Shown: piece after piece, positions 8,971-17,389 of the stretch | Layout: each line of letters begins with the position of its first letter | How positions within the stretch are numbered: position 1 is the stretch's first letter | Position numbers and translations under genes: made by a program | Source: UBA5336 sp964412785 | GTDB lineage: Bacteria; Pseudomonadota; Alphaproteobacteria; Caulobacterales; Hyphomonadaceae | Direction: 5' to 3' | Assembly: GCA_964412785.1 (NCBI GenBank) | Contig: CAYPQD010000003.1 | Span: 1-64,000, forward strand | Length of the DNA stretch: 64,000 nucleotides | Notes under the pieces: model-generated | What the model was told of the DNA's origin: nothing | Databases searched by the model: none | What the model saw: only the letters and a program-made list of their open reading frames with translations

Positions 8971-9639
8971 GCGCTCCACCTCGCCTGAGTCCTCGTCATC
9001 CTCGGAAACCTCGCTCGGATAAAAGGTCATTTCGACGTTGCCGCGGAAACTCATGACCTCGCCCTCTTCGCGGATTTCATACGTATCGGACCGGATATCG
9101 CCAAGGGGTCCCATGCCGCTCAGCGGCTCCAGGCCCTCGATCCGGTCCTCCAGCACGTAAAAGCGTGCGCTTGAGGTTGAGAAGGCGTAACCGCCCGGAT
9201 CGACGAACCGCACGTCGGTATAAAGCTCCAGCGTCTGGTTCTCCTGGTTATAAAGGCCGGTCGGTGCCGTGACCTGCGAACCAAGCTCATCGATCAGCTT
9301 GGGATTGACGAGATCGACCCGCGTTTCGCTCGTGCGGTGGCGCTGGGCGCTGTCGGCTGTAATCACGAAGGCGTTGCCATCGGCATCCCGTCCGGTGAAA
9401 CGCGGGTTCAGCATGGTGACAATTTCACTGCTCTTATAGTCGCGCACGCCACCGGCGCTTCCGGTAATCGCATTGGCGGCAAGATGGCCAACCAGCACGC
9501 CGATCGACACGGCCGCCGCGGCGGTGAACATCATGCGAAGAATCTTGACAAGACCTGAGCGACGGCGCGCCTGCGCGAGGGTCAGCTTGCGCTTCGGCGT
9601 CCAGTCAACGGTCTCGGTCGGGGGTATGGCGTTGCTCAT
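8953..9639 (-). CDS. lptC: LPS export protein LptC
   Basis: Single-span inner-membrane protein of 228 aa that receives LPS from LptB2FG and hands it to LptA. One N-terminal transmembrane helix (about residues 35-58) is followed by a periplasmic beta-jellyroll with MLNPRFTGRDADGNAFVITA, a typical LptC block. The C-terminal tail is very acidic and encodes the overlap with lptA. Confidence 0.9.
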   Translation of the reverse strand: MSNAIPPTETVDWTPKRKLTLAQARRRSGLVKILRMMFTAAAAVSIGVLVGHLAANAITGSAGGVRDYKSSEIVTMLNPRFTGRDADGNAFVITADSAQRHRTSETRVDLVNPKLIDELGSQVTAPTGLYNQENQTLELYTDVRFVDPGGYAFSTSSARFYVLEDRIEGLEPLSGMGPLGDIRSDTYEIREEGEVMSFRGNVEMTFYPSEVSEDDEDSGEVERDDENG

Positions 9640-9748
9640 GGGCTATCCCGGCGGGGCAAGCCCGAAAGATGGGATCGCCACAGGCAGCTTGCATGCCGAA
9701 AGGTGCCAATTTCGTGACCGGTCGGGCACAGACCCGCAGGGTCCTCCG

Positions 9749-10363
9749 TCAGCTGTGTGCAAAAATATCCACATCCCCCCACCCGGCTAGATCGAGCTGC
9801 GCACGGACCGGCAGGAATTCGAAGCAGGCTTGTGCAATGTCGCTGCGCCCCTCGCGTGCGAGCATGGCTCCGAGGCCACGCTTGATATCGTGCAGGTAGA
9901 GGACGTCCGAGGCGGCATAGGCGAGCTGCGCCTGGCTGAGCTCGCGCGCACCCCAGTCGGAGCTTTGCTGCGCCTTGGAGAGGTCGACGCCGACCAGCTC
10001 CTTTGCGAGGTGTTTCAGGCTGTGCTGGTCGGTGTATGTGCGAACGAGCTTCGAGGCGATCTTTGTGCACCAGACCGGAGCGCAGGTCACGCCAAGCCAT
10101 TTCCTCATCATCGCGATATCGAATCTGGCGAAGTGAAACAGTTTCAGGATGCCGCGATCGGCCAGCAGGGCCTTCAGGTTCGGGCATTCATAGCTGCGCT
10201 CCAGCTGCACCACATGGGCCCGGCCATCTCCGGCCGACAGCTGCACAACGCAAAGAACGTCGCGGACCGGGTTGAGGCCCATGGCCTCGGTGTCGATGGC
10301 CACTTCGCGCCCGAGGTCGAGGCCGGCGGGCAGATCGCCGCGATGCAGGGTAATATCGCTCAT
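9749..10363 (-). CDS. rnd: Short ribonuclease D (3'-5' exonuclease domain only)
   Basis: DEDD-family exonuclease of 204 aa. Motif I is EVAIDTEAMGLNP, motif II has LKLFHFARFDIAMM, and motif III is YAASDVLYLHDIK. The HRDC domains of E. coli RNase D (375 aa) are absent; this short form is common in alphaproteobacteria. The ATG at 10363 follows GGAGGAA. It lies 109 nt upstream of lptC on the same strand. Confidence 0.9.
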   Translation of the reverse strand: MSDITLHRGDLPAGLDLGREVAIDTEAMGLNPVRDVLCVVQLSAGDGRAHVVQLERSYECPNLKALLADRGILKLFHFARFDIAMMRKWLGVTCAPVWCTKIASKLVRTYTDQHSLKHLAKELVGVDLSKAQQSSDWGARELSQAQLAYAASDVLYLHDIKRGLGAMLAREGRSDIAQACFEFLPVRAQLDLAGWGDVDIFAHS

Positions 10364-10735
10364 GCGGGCTTTCCTCCAGACACTGCCCATCACACTCCTG
10401 CATGAGGTGACGACTTTTGCACAGACGGCAAGGGCCATGACCACCATGGCCCGACACTTGGCATGCGGGTGTGGCAGCAAGTGCTCAGGGTCATGATATC
10501 GGTGGGGGAGAAGGTAGTCGGACGGCGGTAACCAAGCGCCCCGGGGGGGCTGGGGGGGCTGATAGGTCCAGGGTGCCTGTTAAACACCACCGCCCGACTG
10601 ATTGTGAAGATGGCTTGCGTCGGCGGCGCTCGCAAGGCCAGAATGCGGTGTTGCAGCCATAATTGAGATTAAATTGCGGACATTTCGCTGGCTTGTCTGC
10701 TTGCCGAACACCCGCAAGACCTTTGCCGAGACCCC
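10364..10735. other. 372-bp gene-free region with two G7 runs
   Basis: Divergent gap between rnd and the DUF2794 gene. It holds two runs of seven G (10543-10549 and 10552-10558) separated by CT, preceded by a G-rich stretch at 10501. An inverted repeat has arms CTTGCG (10614-10619) and CGCAAG (10631-10636). An AT-richer patch at 10660-10680 may be the promoter of the DUF2794 gene. I could match no known small RNA to it. Short open frames here look non-coding. Confidence 0.5.
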
Positions 10736-11077
10736 ATGAGCGCAAGCGTTACACCCCTGAAATCACAGCCGGAACCCAAGACGGCGTTCCATAGAACCGA
10801 GCTCAACGCGATTCTGAGCGCCTATGGCCGGCTGGTCCAGGCCGGCGAGGCGCGTGACTACGCGATCGGCATGTACCGGGACCGGGCGATCTTCGCGATC
10901 TTCCGCCGCCATGCCGAACAGGCGACCTGGCGAATCGAGAAGGTGCCTGCCCTGGCGAACCGCCAGGGCGCCTGGGTCGTCTACGGACCGCAGGGCCAAG
11001 TGCTCAAGCGAGGCCATGATGCAACGAGCGTGCTCGGTGTGTTCGCGGGCCGGCGCTTCCGGGTTATCGGCGACTGA
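10736..11077 (+). CDS. DUF2794 family protein
   Basis: Protein of 113 aa of the alphaproteobacterial DUF2794 family, function unknown. Conserved pieces visible are FHRTELNAILSAYGR, DYAIGMYRDRAIFAIFRR and the basic middle segment. There is no signal peptide or membrane helix, so it is likely cytoplasmic. It stands alone with a strong hairpin terminator immediately downstream. Confidence 0.8.
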   Translation: MSASVTPLKSQPEPKTAFHRTELNAILSAYGRLVQAGEARDYAIGMYRDRAIFAIFRRHAEQATWRIEKVPALANRQGAWVVYGPQGQVLKRGHDATSVLGVFAGRRFRVIGD

Positions 11078-11083
11078 ACAAGA

Positions 11084-11117
11084 AGGCCCCGGCACCTTTG
11101 CGCAGGTGCCGGGGCCT
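11084..11117. terminator. Perfect 14-bp hairpin between convergent genes
   Basis: AGGCCCCGGCACCT (11084-11097) pairs perfectly with AGGTGCCGGGGCCT (11104-11117) around the loop TTGCGC. It sits 7 nt after the DUF2794 stop and 31 nt before the convergent BI-1 gene end, so it can serve both strands. No clear T-run follows. Confidence 0.7.
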
Positions 11118-11148
11118 GTCGGGGTGTGAAGGCCCGCAATTGGCGCTT

Positions 11149-11949
11149 TCAGTCGCGCGAGGAGAGCAGCATCAGGACGAAACGGAACATGTTCACGAAC
11201 ATGATGAAGAAGTTGAGCGCGCCCCAGTTCGTCATCACGGCCAGAGAGCGGCCATCACCGGCGAGCTGGTAATAGCCCTCTTTCAGTTCCTGGGTCTGCC
11301 AGGCGACGAGGACTGCCGAGAGCAGCGCGAAGCCGCCCGAGATCAGCCACTCCATGCCGCTGGACGGCTGCAGGAAGGCGACGTTCGGGAAGATCATCGG
11401 CAGCACCATGTAGAGCATGGCGACGATGAAGAGGCCCCAGACGGCCATGATCGCGGCCGCGCCGACACCGGACAGGTCCCGCTTGGTCGTGTAACCGAAC
11501 AGCGACAGGCCGCCAAAGGCGATTGACGTGATCAGGAATGCCTTGGCGATGGTGGCATAGTTCAGCGCCTGGGTGATGCCGCCGCGGGTCTCGAACGAGG
11601 CGCCCGAGCTGGCCATGTAGAAATACACGCCAAGCCCGAGACCGATGGTTGAGACGATGGCCCAGTAGAGAATGCCCGACCCCATCGGCGAGGGGTTCCG
11701 CATCAGGAACATGGACGCGATGATCAGAACCGGCGGCGCAAAGGCGACGACGTAGTAGAGCGGCGTGCCGAAAACGAGATTGGTCAAAGGCTCCCAGGTG
11801 CCCGCGAGGAAGGCCAATACGCCAGCAACGAAGATGCCGAGCGCCAGCTTGTTATAGACGCCGAGCATGAATTGGCGCAGCCCCGCGTCCGCCGACATGT
11901 CCATTGAGCCGGTGCGTGCGGCCATGGTGGACCTGTTGAAGTCGTTCAT
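11149..11949 (-). CDS. Bax inhibitor-1/YccA family membrane protein
   Basis: Inner-membrane protein of 266 aa with about seven hydrophobic helices, of the BI-1 (TMBIM/YccA) family. It begins with a Met-rich soluble leader (MNDFNRSTMAARTGSMDMSA), then LRQFMLGVYNKLALGI, and ends with the family-type tail NFFIMFVNMFRFVLMLLSSRD. Members act as pH-gated calcium leaks or modulators of FtsH proteolysis; which applies here is not known. Confidence 0.92.
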   Translation of the reverse strand: MNDFNRSTMAARTGSMDMSADAGLRQFMLGVYNKLALGIFVAGVLAFLAGTWEPLTNLVFGTPLYYVVAFAPPVLIIASMFLMRNPSPMGSGILYWAIVSTIGLGLGVYFYMASSGASFETRGGITQALNYATIAKAFLITSIAFGGLSLFGYTTKRDLSGVGAAAIMAVWGLFIVAMLYMVLPMIFPNVAFLQPSSGMEWLISGGFALLSAVLVAWQTQELKEGYYQLAGDGRSLAVMTNWGALNFFIMFVNMFRFVLMLLSSRD

Positions 11950-12112
11950 GGTGACAAGATTCCCTGTTATTACCGGCCCGCGCCCATCGCGCGGATTGCA
12001 CCATATATGGGTCTTTTGCGTCGTGTTCGCAATATGAAACCGGTTGGCAGCCGCCCCTTGCGGGCATAAGACCCGGTGTCGGACCCCCGAACCCTGACGC
12101 TAGGACATCCAC

Positions 12113-13165
12113 ATGGCGATCGAACGCCGGCCGCTCGGCCGCACCGGCCTTACCATTCCATCCTGTTGCCTCGGCACCATGACATGGGGCGAGCAGAACA
12201 CCGAAGCGGAGGGCCACGCCCAAATGGACTATGCGCTGGAGCGCGGCATCGACTTCTTCGATACGGCAGAGCTCTATGCGATCCCGCCGAGGCCCGAGAC
12301 GCAGGGTCGCACCGAGGAGATCATCGGCACCTGGTTCAAGGCCCGCGGCACCCGCGACAAGGTGTTCCTCGCAACCAAGATCGTCGGCCGGTCGGGCGCG
12401 ACCTGGCACCGCAACAATGAAGCCGCGTTGTGCCGGCTGACAAAGCACCAGGTCGACTTTGCCGTGGAGCACAGCCTCCGCCGGCTGCAGACTGACCACA
12501 TTGACCTCTACCAGATGCACTGGCCGGACCGTCCGGCGCCCATCTTCGGCGCGCGGATGAAACCGGAGGACTATGAGACGCCCTATGAGCCCTTTGAGGA
12601 CATCCTTGATCATCTCGGGCGGCATGTGGAGGCCGGACGCATCCGCTATATCGGCGTCTCAAACGAGACCCCCTATGGCGTGATGCGCTTCCTGGCCGAA
12701 AGCGAACACCGCGGCCTGCCGCGCATCCAGTCGATCCAGAATGTCTACAACCTGGTCAGCCGGAAGTTCGAGGAGGGCCTCGACGAAGTCTGCATGCGCG
12801 AGGATGTCAGCCTGCTCGCCTATTCGCCACTCGGCCAGGGCTATCTCACCGGGAAATACCGCAATGGCGCCCTGCCGGAGGGCTCTCGCAAGCAACGCTT
12901 CGACCGCCTGCAGCGTTATGAGGGTCAGCACGCCGCCGAGGCGATCGAAGGGTATCTCGCCCTTGCCGAGGAGGTCGGGATCGATCCGGCGAAAATGGCG
13001 ATCCGATTCTGCGATACCCGCCCGTTCATGACCTCCACGATTATCGGGGCAACGAGCCTTGAGCAGCTGTCGGTCTGCGTCGATGCCTTCGAGATGGACT
13101 GGGACCCCGAGCTGGAGCGCCGCATCCACGCCCTCCACAGGGCCCAACCCTCGCCCTGCCCGTGA
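12113..13165 (+). CDS. tas: Aldo/keto reductase, Tas type
   Basis: NADP-dependent oxidoreductase of 350 aa with a TIM-barrel fold. The catalytic tetrad is visible as Asp50 and Tyr55 (FFDTAELYAIPP), Lys89 (FLATKIVG) and His136 (LYQMHWPD). The N-terminal half closely follows E. coli Tas, including GTMTWGEQN and PPRPETQGRTE. The natural substrate is unknown. It is divergent from the BI-1 gene. Confidence 0.9.
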   Translation: MAIERRPLGRTGLTIPSCCLGTMTWGEQNTEAEGHAQMDYALERGIDFFDTAELYAIPPRPETQGRTEEIIGTWFKARGTRDKVFLATKIVGRSGATWHRNNEAALCRLTKHQVDFAVEHSLRRLQTDHIDLYQMHWPDRPAPIFGARMKPEDYETPYEPFEDILDHLGRHVEAGRIRYIGVSNETPYGVMRFLAESEHRGLPRIQSIQNVYNLVSRKFEEGLDEVCMREDVSLLAYSPLGQGYLTGKYRNGALPEGSRKQRFDRLQRYEGQHAAEAIEGYLALAEEVGIDPAKMAIRFCDTRPFMTSTIIGATSLEQLSVCVDAFEMDWDPELERRIHALHRAQPSPCP

Positions 13166-13263
13166 GCGGGGACGCCCGTCTTCGTTGACTTTGGCCGGGG
13201 CGGGCTGCACCTTTGCGAGGCTGGGCGCAAGCGCGCGACCGTGCGAACAACAGGGGAAACATC

Positions 13264-13596
13264 ATGGCCGACGCGTCAGCCTATGAAGACAACATCAAGA
13301 CGTATGCAAGCGGCTATAATCAGGCCGCGGCAGAAAAGATTGTCGGGCATCTCGGCATCGCGCTGCGCAACCGCGACAGCTCCCTGGTGTCCTGCTCCGA
13401 CCAGACCGAGCTGGACCGGGTCCGCGAGAAATGGCTGCGCGGCAAGCTCGGACTCGCCCAGTCCGGTTCAGACCTCGATGCGGCGATCAGCGCCATCTGC
13501 GAGACACTGAAGCCGGAAGGCGGCAACAAGTCCCGCGTGACCTTCTACTACCTGCTCGCCGAGCATTTCGGGAAGCTCGACGAGCTGGCGGGCTGA
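13264..13596 (+). CDS. DUF2853 family protein
   Basis: Protein of 110 aa of the DUF2853 family, function unknown. Visible hallmarks are IVGHLGIALRNRDSSLVSCSD, VREKWLRGKLGL and the tail SRVTFYYLLAEHFGKL. The ATG at 13264 is preceded by CAGGGGAAAC. Cytoplasmic by composition. Confidence 0.82.
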   Translation: MADASAYEDNIKTYASGYNQAAAEKIVGHLGIALRNRDSSLVSCSDQTELDRVREKWLRGKLGLAQSGSDLDAAISAICETLKPEGGNKSRVTFYYLLAEHFGKLDELAG

Positions 13597-13680
13597 CGCA
13601 GGGGCCGCACCCGGTCTGAGACAGTCCTGCAGCGGGCCAGCGCGGCGCGTGCCGGCCCACCTCGACTGACGAGGGCTTCG

Positions 13681-14217
13681 ATGCACCGCCTATTTGCTGC
13701 CCTCCCCATTCCCTTCGCCATAGGAGATACCCTGGCGGACCTGCAGGAAACCCTTGCGGGGGCAAGCTGGCGACCGATCGAGAACTTCCACATCACGCTG
13801 CGCTTCCTCGGCGAGATCGACACGTTGACGGCCCGCGAACTCGACCATGAGCTTGGTCTCATCGAGGCGCCGCAAATGCAGCTTTCGCTTGCCGGTGTCG
13901 GCTGGTTCGGCCGCCGCGCGCCGCATGCGGTGTGGGCTGGCGTCGAGCCGGATGACGACCTGAAGCGCCTCGCCGGGGCGTGTGAGCGCGCGGCCCGCCG
14001 CATCGGCCTGCCGCCGGAGCGCCGGCCTTTCCGGCCGCATGTCACGCTCGCCTACCTTCACCGATCGCCCCTGGAGGATGTCAGGCGCTGGACCGAGGCG
14101 CGTCAGGGCTATGCGGCGGGGCCCTTCTGGGCCGACCGGTTTCACCTTTACGAGAGCTTCATGGGCCGCGGACCGTCCCGCTATGAACCGCGCGCAGACT
14201 ATCCGCTCGGTGGTTAA
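13681..14217 (+). CDS. thpR: RNA 2',3'-cyclic phosphodiesterase (ThpR/LigT)
   Basis: 2H phosphoesterase of 178 aa that opens 2',3'-cyclic phosphates on RNA ends. Two HxT motifs are present at the expected spacing: His37/Thr39 (NFHITLRFL) and His120/Thr122 (RPHVTLAYL). The N-terminus MHRLFAALPI is typical. Its TAA stop forms part of the first stem of the repeat element that follows. Confidence 0.93.
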   Translation: MHRLFAALPIPFAIGDTLADLQETLAGASWRPIENFHITLRFLGEIDTLTARELDHELGLIEAPQMQLSLAGVGWFGRRAPHAVWAGVEPDDDLKRLAGACERAARRIGLPPERRPFRPHVTLAYLHRSPLEDVRRWTEARQGYAAGPFWADRFHLYESFMGRGPSRYEPRADYPLGG

Positions 14218-14360
14218 AGCGACCGTCTCTCGTTCCACTCCAGACGGTCGCTTTAAGTCCTTGTTTTTACGCAAGTATCCGTTCGCAAACGATTCCGTTT
14301 GCTCCGAACTTGCTTTAATACCAGGGTGCGCGGATGAAGACCCATCCGCGCACCCTGGTA
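14214..14360. repeat. Palindromic intergenic repeat, copy 1
   Basis: Composite element with three hairpins that fills most of the gap between convergent thpR and the L,D-transpeptidase gene. Stem 1 has 15-bp perfect arms at 14214-14228 and 14242-14256, and its first arm includes the thpR stop. A central 36-nt block (14258-14293, starting TCCTTGTTTTT) leads into an imperfect hairpin, GCAAGT pairing with ACTTGC. Stem 3 is an 18-bp perfect hairpin at 14319-14360 with loop AAGACC. The 36-nt block recurs at 41435-41470 with two differences. Confidence 0.85.
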
Positions 14361-14399
14361 TGAGGTGGTCTGCACGGTCTGCCTGACCTGAGGCGCGGG

Positions 14400-14906
14400 T
14401 CAGACGGCTATCTCGACCACACTGCCGGGCCCGGACACCTTCAAAACCTCCAGCAGGTCGTGCAGGTCCAGCGCAACACACCCGTCCGTCCGTCGGCCAT
14501 CGCCATGCATCAGGTGCAGGAAGATTGCGCTGCCAAGGCCCGGCACCACCGGATCATCATTGTAGCCGAGTTCGACGATCAGATCATAGACCGGCTCGTC
14601 ACGCCAGAGCCGCTCATGGCGGCCGCGATAGGGCAGGCTCACGGGGCGATTGTAGAGCGGGTCGGCCGGGTCATCGCACCAGCCATCATGGGATGCGAGC
14701 GGCACCCGCTGCAGGCCGGTCGGCGGCGGAGCGAGGCGATCGGGCCGAAAGAAGACACGGCGCATCGGCCAGATGCCGAGAGGCGAGGCACCGTCGCCTT
14801 CGCGCTTTACCCGAAGGCCACGCACCCCGCCCTTGCCAAGCACGCAGCGGCACGCAATGCCGCCCCCCTGAAACCCGCTTTCCCTGGCGACAAAATGCTG
14901 GCTCAC
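14400..14906 (-). CDS. L,D-transpeptidase catalytic-domain protein (YkuD)
   Basis: Protein of 168 aa with a YkuD-type fold that would cross-link peptidoglycan or attach proteins to it. The C-terminal block LHLMHGDGRRTDGCVALDL holds the catalytic His and Cys spacing of the family. The GTG at 14906 is chosen because GGGAG precedes it and the sequence before it looks non-coding. No signal peptide is evident from this start, which is unusual for a periplasmic enzyme; an earlier start at the ATG near 15020 would overlap the divergent regulator gene. Confidence 0.8.
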   Translation of the reverse strand: MSQHFVARESGFQGGGIACRCVLGKGGVRGLRVKREGDGASPLGIWPMRRVFFRPDRLAPPPTGLQRVPLASHDGWCDDPADPLYNRPVSLPYRGRHERLWRDEPVYDLIVELGYNDDPVVPGLGSAIFLHLMHGDGRRTDGCVALDLHDLLEVLKVSGPGSVVEIAV

Positions 14907-15012
14907 GTCAAACTCCCGCGAATGTGATAGAACGCCATCGCGCCGTGACGCGACATAGGCGCACCGGAGCGCCATCTGCAAGCAGATCGAGAGACCCAGG
15001 AGCTGCCACGCC

Positions 15013-15699
15013 ATGTCCGGAGCCAAGACCCTCCTCCTGATCGACGATGACGACGACCTGCGAGAGGCCCTCGCCGAGCAGTTCGACATGCATGAGGGCT
15101 TCCGCGTGCTGACGGCCGCCACCGCCGGGCCGGGGGTGCGCCTTGCGGAAACGGAGCGGATCGACCTGGTCCTGCTTGATGTTGACCTGCCGGACATGGA
15201 CGGCCGCGAGGCCTGCAAGCTGATGCGCGGCCATGGCGTGCGCGCGCCGATCATCATGCTGACGGGGCAGGACACCGACGCAGACACGATCCTCGGGCTC
15301 GATGCCGGCGCCAGTGACTATGTGACCAAGCCTGTGAAATTCTCCGTCCTGCTGGCCCGCGTCCGGGCACACCTTCGCAGCTTCGAACAGAGCGAGGACG
15401 CGACCTTCGAGATCGGACCCTATGAGTTCTGGCCTGCCCAGAAGCTCCTGAAGCGTGACGAGGCCCACAAGATCCGACTCACGGAAAAGGAAACGAGCAT
15501 CCTGAAATACCTCTACCGGGCCAATGGGCGCAGTGTTCCACGAGATGAACTCCTCTCCGAGGTCTGGGGCTATAACGCCAATGTCACGACCCACACCCTG
15601 GAGACGCACATCTACCGGCTGCGACAGAAGATCGAACCCGACCCATCCAATGCGCGTCTTCTGGTGACCGATGCCGGCGGCTATCGCCTCGCGCCCTGA
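15013..15699 (+). CDS. cenR: OmpR-family response regulator, CenR-like
   Basis: Two-component regulator of 228 aa. The receiver domain has the acidic cluster DDDDD at 11-15, phospho-acceptor Asp56 (LLDVDLPDMDG) and Lys in YVTKPVKF. The winged-helix domain ends HTLETHIYRLRQKIEPD and LLVTDAGGYRL. This end block and the location near the origin and parAB resemble Caulobacter CenR, the essential cell-envelope regulator. The assignment rests on memory of that family rather than on a search. No cognate histidine kinase is adjacent; CenK is also unlinked in Caulobacter. Confidence 0.72.
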   Translation: MSGAKTLLLIDDDDDLREALAEQFDMHEGFRVLTAATAGPGVRLAETERIDLVLLDVDLPDMDGREACKLMRGHGVRAPIIMLTGQDTDADTILGLDAGASDYVTKPVKFSVLLARVRAHLRSFEQSEDATFEIGPYEFWPAQKLLKRDEAHKIRLTEKETSILKYLYRANGRSVPRDELLSEVWGYNANVTTHTLETHIYRLRQKIEPDPSNARLLVTDAGGYRLAP

Positions 15700-15706
15700 G
15701 CGGCGA

Positions 15707-16204
15707 TTACCAACCCGAACTACCCGGACCGCCCTTGAAGGGTCCGACCACGCCTGAGGTGATCCAGCCGCCATAAAAGTGTCCGGGCTGGGGCCTTGCG
15801 CGCTCACCATCGACCTCACATAGGTCCATCAAGGCCGGATAAACGGCAAGATGGCCTTTGATCGCTTCAAAGGATGGCGTCGGATTGTTATAGGCCCACG
15901 CCGCCTGGCGCGCCGTTCGCGTCGGCCCGACCAGGTCGAAATAGCGCGCGCGGCCCTTCCATTCGCAAACGCTGGTGTGCGCGGCGGGCTGAAGCAGGGT
16001 CTGATCGACATCGGTGAGCGGGACATACCAGCTCGGCGGATGACTGGTTTCGAGCACCCGGACCGGCCGGCGGGTGTCGGCCAGCAACCGGCTGTCGAAC
16101 ACAATCCGCACGTGGCGTGTCGTTCGCTCGGCCACTGCGGGCCGGGGATAATCCCAGACGCTTTCCTGCCCGGGACCGGCAGTTTCCCGTGTTGGCCGGG
16201 TCAT
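15707..16204 (-). CDS. DUF427 domain protein
   Basis: Protein of 165 aa with one DUF427 domain (beta-rich, function unknown). Typical features are ESVWDYPRPAV, HPPSWYVPLTDVD, CEWKGRARYFDL and AWAYNNPTPSFEAIKGHLAVYP. It converges on the cenR-like gene with a 7-nt gap. No signal peptide. Confidence 0.88.
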   Translation of the reverse strand: MTRPTRETAGPGQESVWDYPRPAVAERTTRHVRIVFDSRLLADTRRPVRVLETSHPPSWYVPLTDVDQTLLQPAAHTSVCEWKGRARYFDLVGPTRTARQAAWAYNNPTPSFEAIKGHLAVYPALMDLCEVDGERARPQPGHFYGGWITSGVVGPFKGGPGSSGW

Positions 16205-16387
16205 GGTCGCCTCTGCACCGCTTCGCTTCGCCCGGGTAAGTCCGGGAATGTCCGTGCCGCCCCTCGCGCCAGACGCGTGCGAGTTTGGCCAGCCGGCAAG
16301 AAGCCGCTATTGTCAGCCAAGAAATGGTGCAGCGGTTGCGTCGGTCAAAGCAAACTGTGCCGATTGCTCGCCAGGGAGGCGAAACCC

Positions 16388-16843
16388 ATGCCGAAACGAA
16401 ACAGGCTTGCCGCGCTTCTGCTCGCCACGTGCCTGCTTGCGCCCGCTGCACTGGCCGATGGAAAGGAGACGCGCCGGCAGGCCGACCTGCCGGCCCCGCT
16501 GGCACCGAAGGCCCACTCCGTGCCGGGCGTGCCATCGCACCGTGTCGTTCAGTCGCACCCCACAACGCGGATCGTCCGCCAACGCCCCCAGCACACTAGG
16601 ACGGTGACCCGGGCGCCGCAGGCGCAAGCGTTCCGCATCGATATGTCGGGGTTCAGCGGCGGTGTCGGTGCCGGCGTTGATGGCGGGTATTATGGCGGCG
16701 GTGGGGGCGTGGTGGTGTTGAGCGGCCCGGCGCGCTTTTCCGGCATACTCAGCCATCCGGTGGCCCGCTTCACCTTTGGCGGCGGTCATTCCGGCGGACA
16801 GGGCGGCAAGAGCCGGCCCGGCGGGCCCTGCTGCGGCCACTGA
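16388..16843 (+). CDS. Predicted secreted Gly-rich protein, unknown function
   Basis: A 151-aa protein with a clear signal peptide (RLAALLLATCLLAPAALADG). A His/Pro/Arg-rich middle and a Gly-rich C-terminal half follow, including GVDGGYYGGGGGVVV and the end GGPCCGH. I recognise no family. The ATG at 16388 follows AGGGAGGC. It is divergent from the DUF427 gene and converges on the Smr gene. The Cys-Cys end could bind metal, but nothing supports this further. Confidence 0.65.
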   Translation: MPKRNRLAALLLATCLLAPAALADGKETRRQADLPAPLAPKAHSVPGVPSHRVVQSHPTTRIVRQRPQHTRTVTRAPQAQAFRIDMSGFSGGVGAGVDGGYYGGGGGVVVLSGPARFSGILSHPVARFTFGGGHSGGQGGKSRPGGPCCGH

Positions 16844-16855
16844 CCCTGTGCCCGA

Positions 16856-17380
16856 TCAGAGCCGACGCACGAAGACATAGAACGCCCCGGCCCCGCCATG
16901 GCGCGGATGGGCCTGTGCATAGCCTGACACCAGTGCGTGGGCATCCCGGGTATCCAGCCAGAGCAGGAAGTTTCGCCGCAACACGCCCTCACCCTCACGG
17001 CCCTTCCCGGTGATGACGAGGACGCACCGCGCCCCCTGAGCCTGTTGCTGCCGCAGAAATGCAGGCAGCGCACGGGCGGCGCTCTCCTGAGTGTGGCCAT
17101 GCAGGTCGAAACGGCCGTGGATTGGCGCCTGCCCCCTTCGGACCCGGCGTTCGCGGCCGCGGTCGGCGGGTCTTGGAGACCGGGTTGATGGCGTGTCCCC
17201 GGACTGCGGGGCCAGCCGGTGGACGGGACCGGGAGCCGGGTCGCCTTCTGCCTCGCGGAGTTCGACCGGGATTGGCGGGGTTGCGGGTGTCACCCCTTTC
17301 ACGCCGGGGAGCGGCCGGACCGAGCGGGTGACGCTGGCCCAGGCGCGGGCTTCCTCGGGTGTCAGGCGTCGGCGGCTCAT
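16856..17380 (-). CDS. Smr-domain protein
   Basis: Protein of 174 aa with a C-terminal Smr (MutS2-related) nuclease-type domain. Its LHGHTQESAARALPAFL block is the LDxH-like motif (here FDLHGH), and GKGREGEGVLRRNF is the second conserved loop. The N-terminal half is proline-rich and probably disordered. It starts 9 nt after the mltA stop and is probably co-transcribed with it. Confidence 0.88.
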   Translation of the reverse strand: MSRRRLTPEEARAWASVTRSVRPLPGVKGVTPATPPIPVELREAEGDPAPGPVHRLAPQSGDTPSTRSPRPADRGRERRVRRGQAPIHGRFDLHGHTQESAARALPAFLRQQQAQGARCVLVITGKGREGEGVLRRNFLLWLDTRDAHALVSGYAQAHPRHGGAGAFYVFVRRL

Positions 17381-17389
17381 GCCGGCGAC

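Noticed and set aside
9765..9773. ATATCCACA as a DnaA box
   Set aside because: Eight of nine bases fit, but it lies alone inside the 3' end of rnd, 14 kb from the predicted origin.
10491..10745. 84-aa minus-strand frame in the rnd/DUF2794 gap
   Set aside because: Runs through the G-rich tract, has no family and no ribosome site; composition is non-coding.
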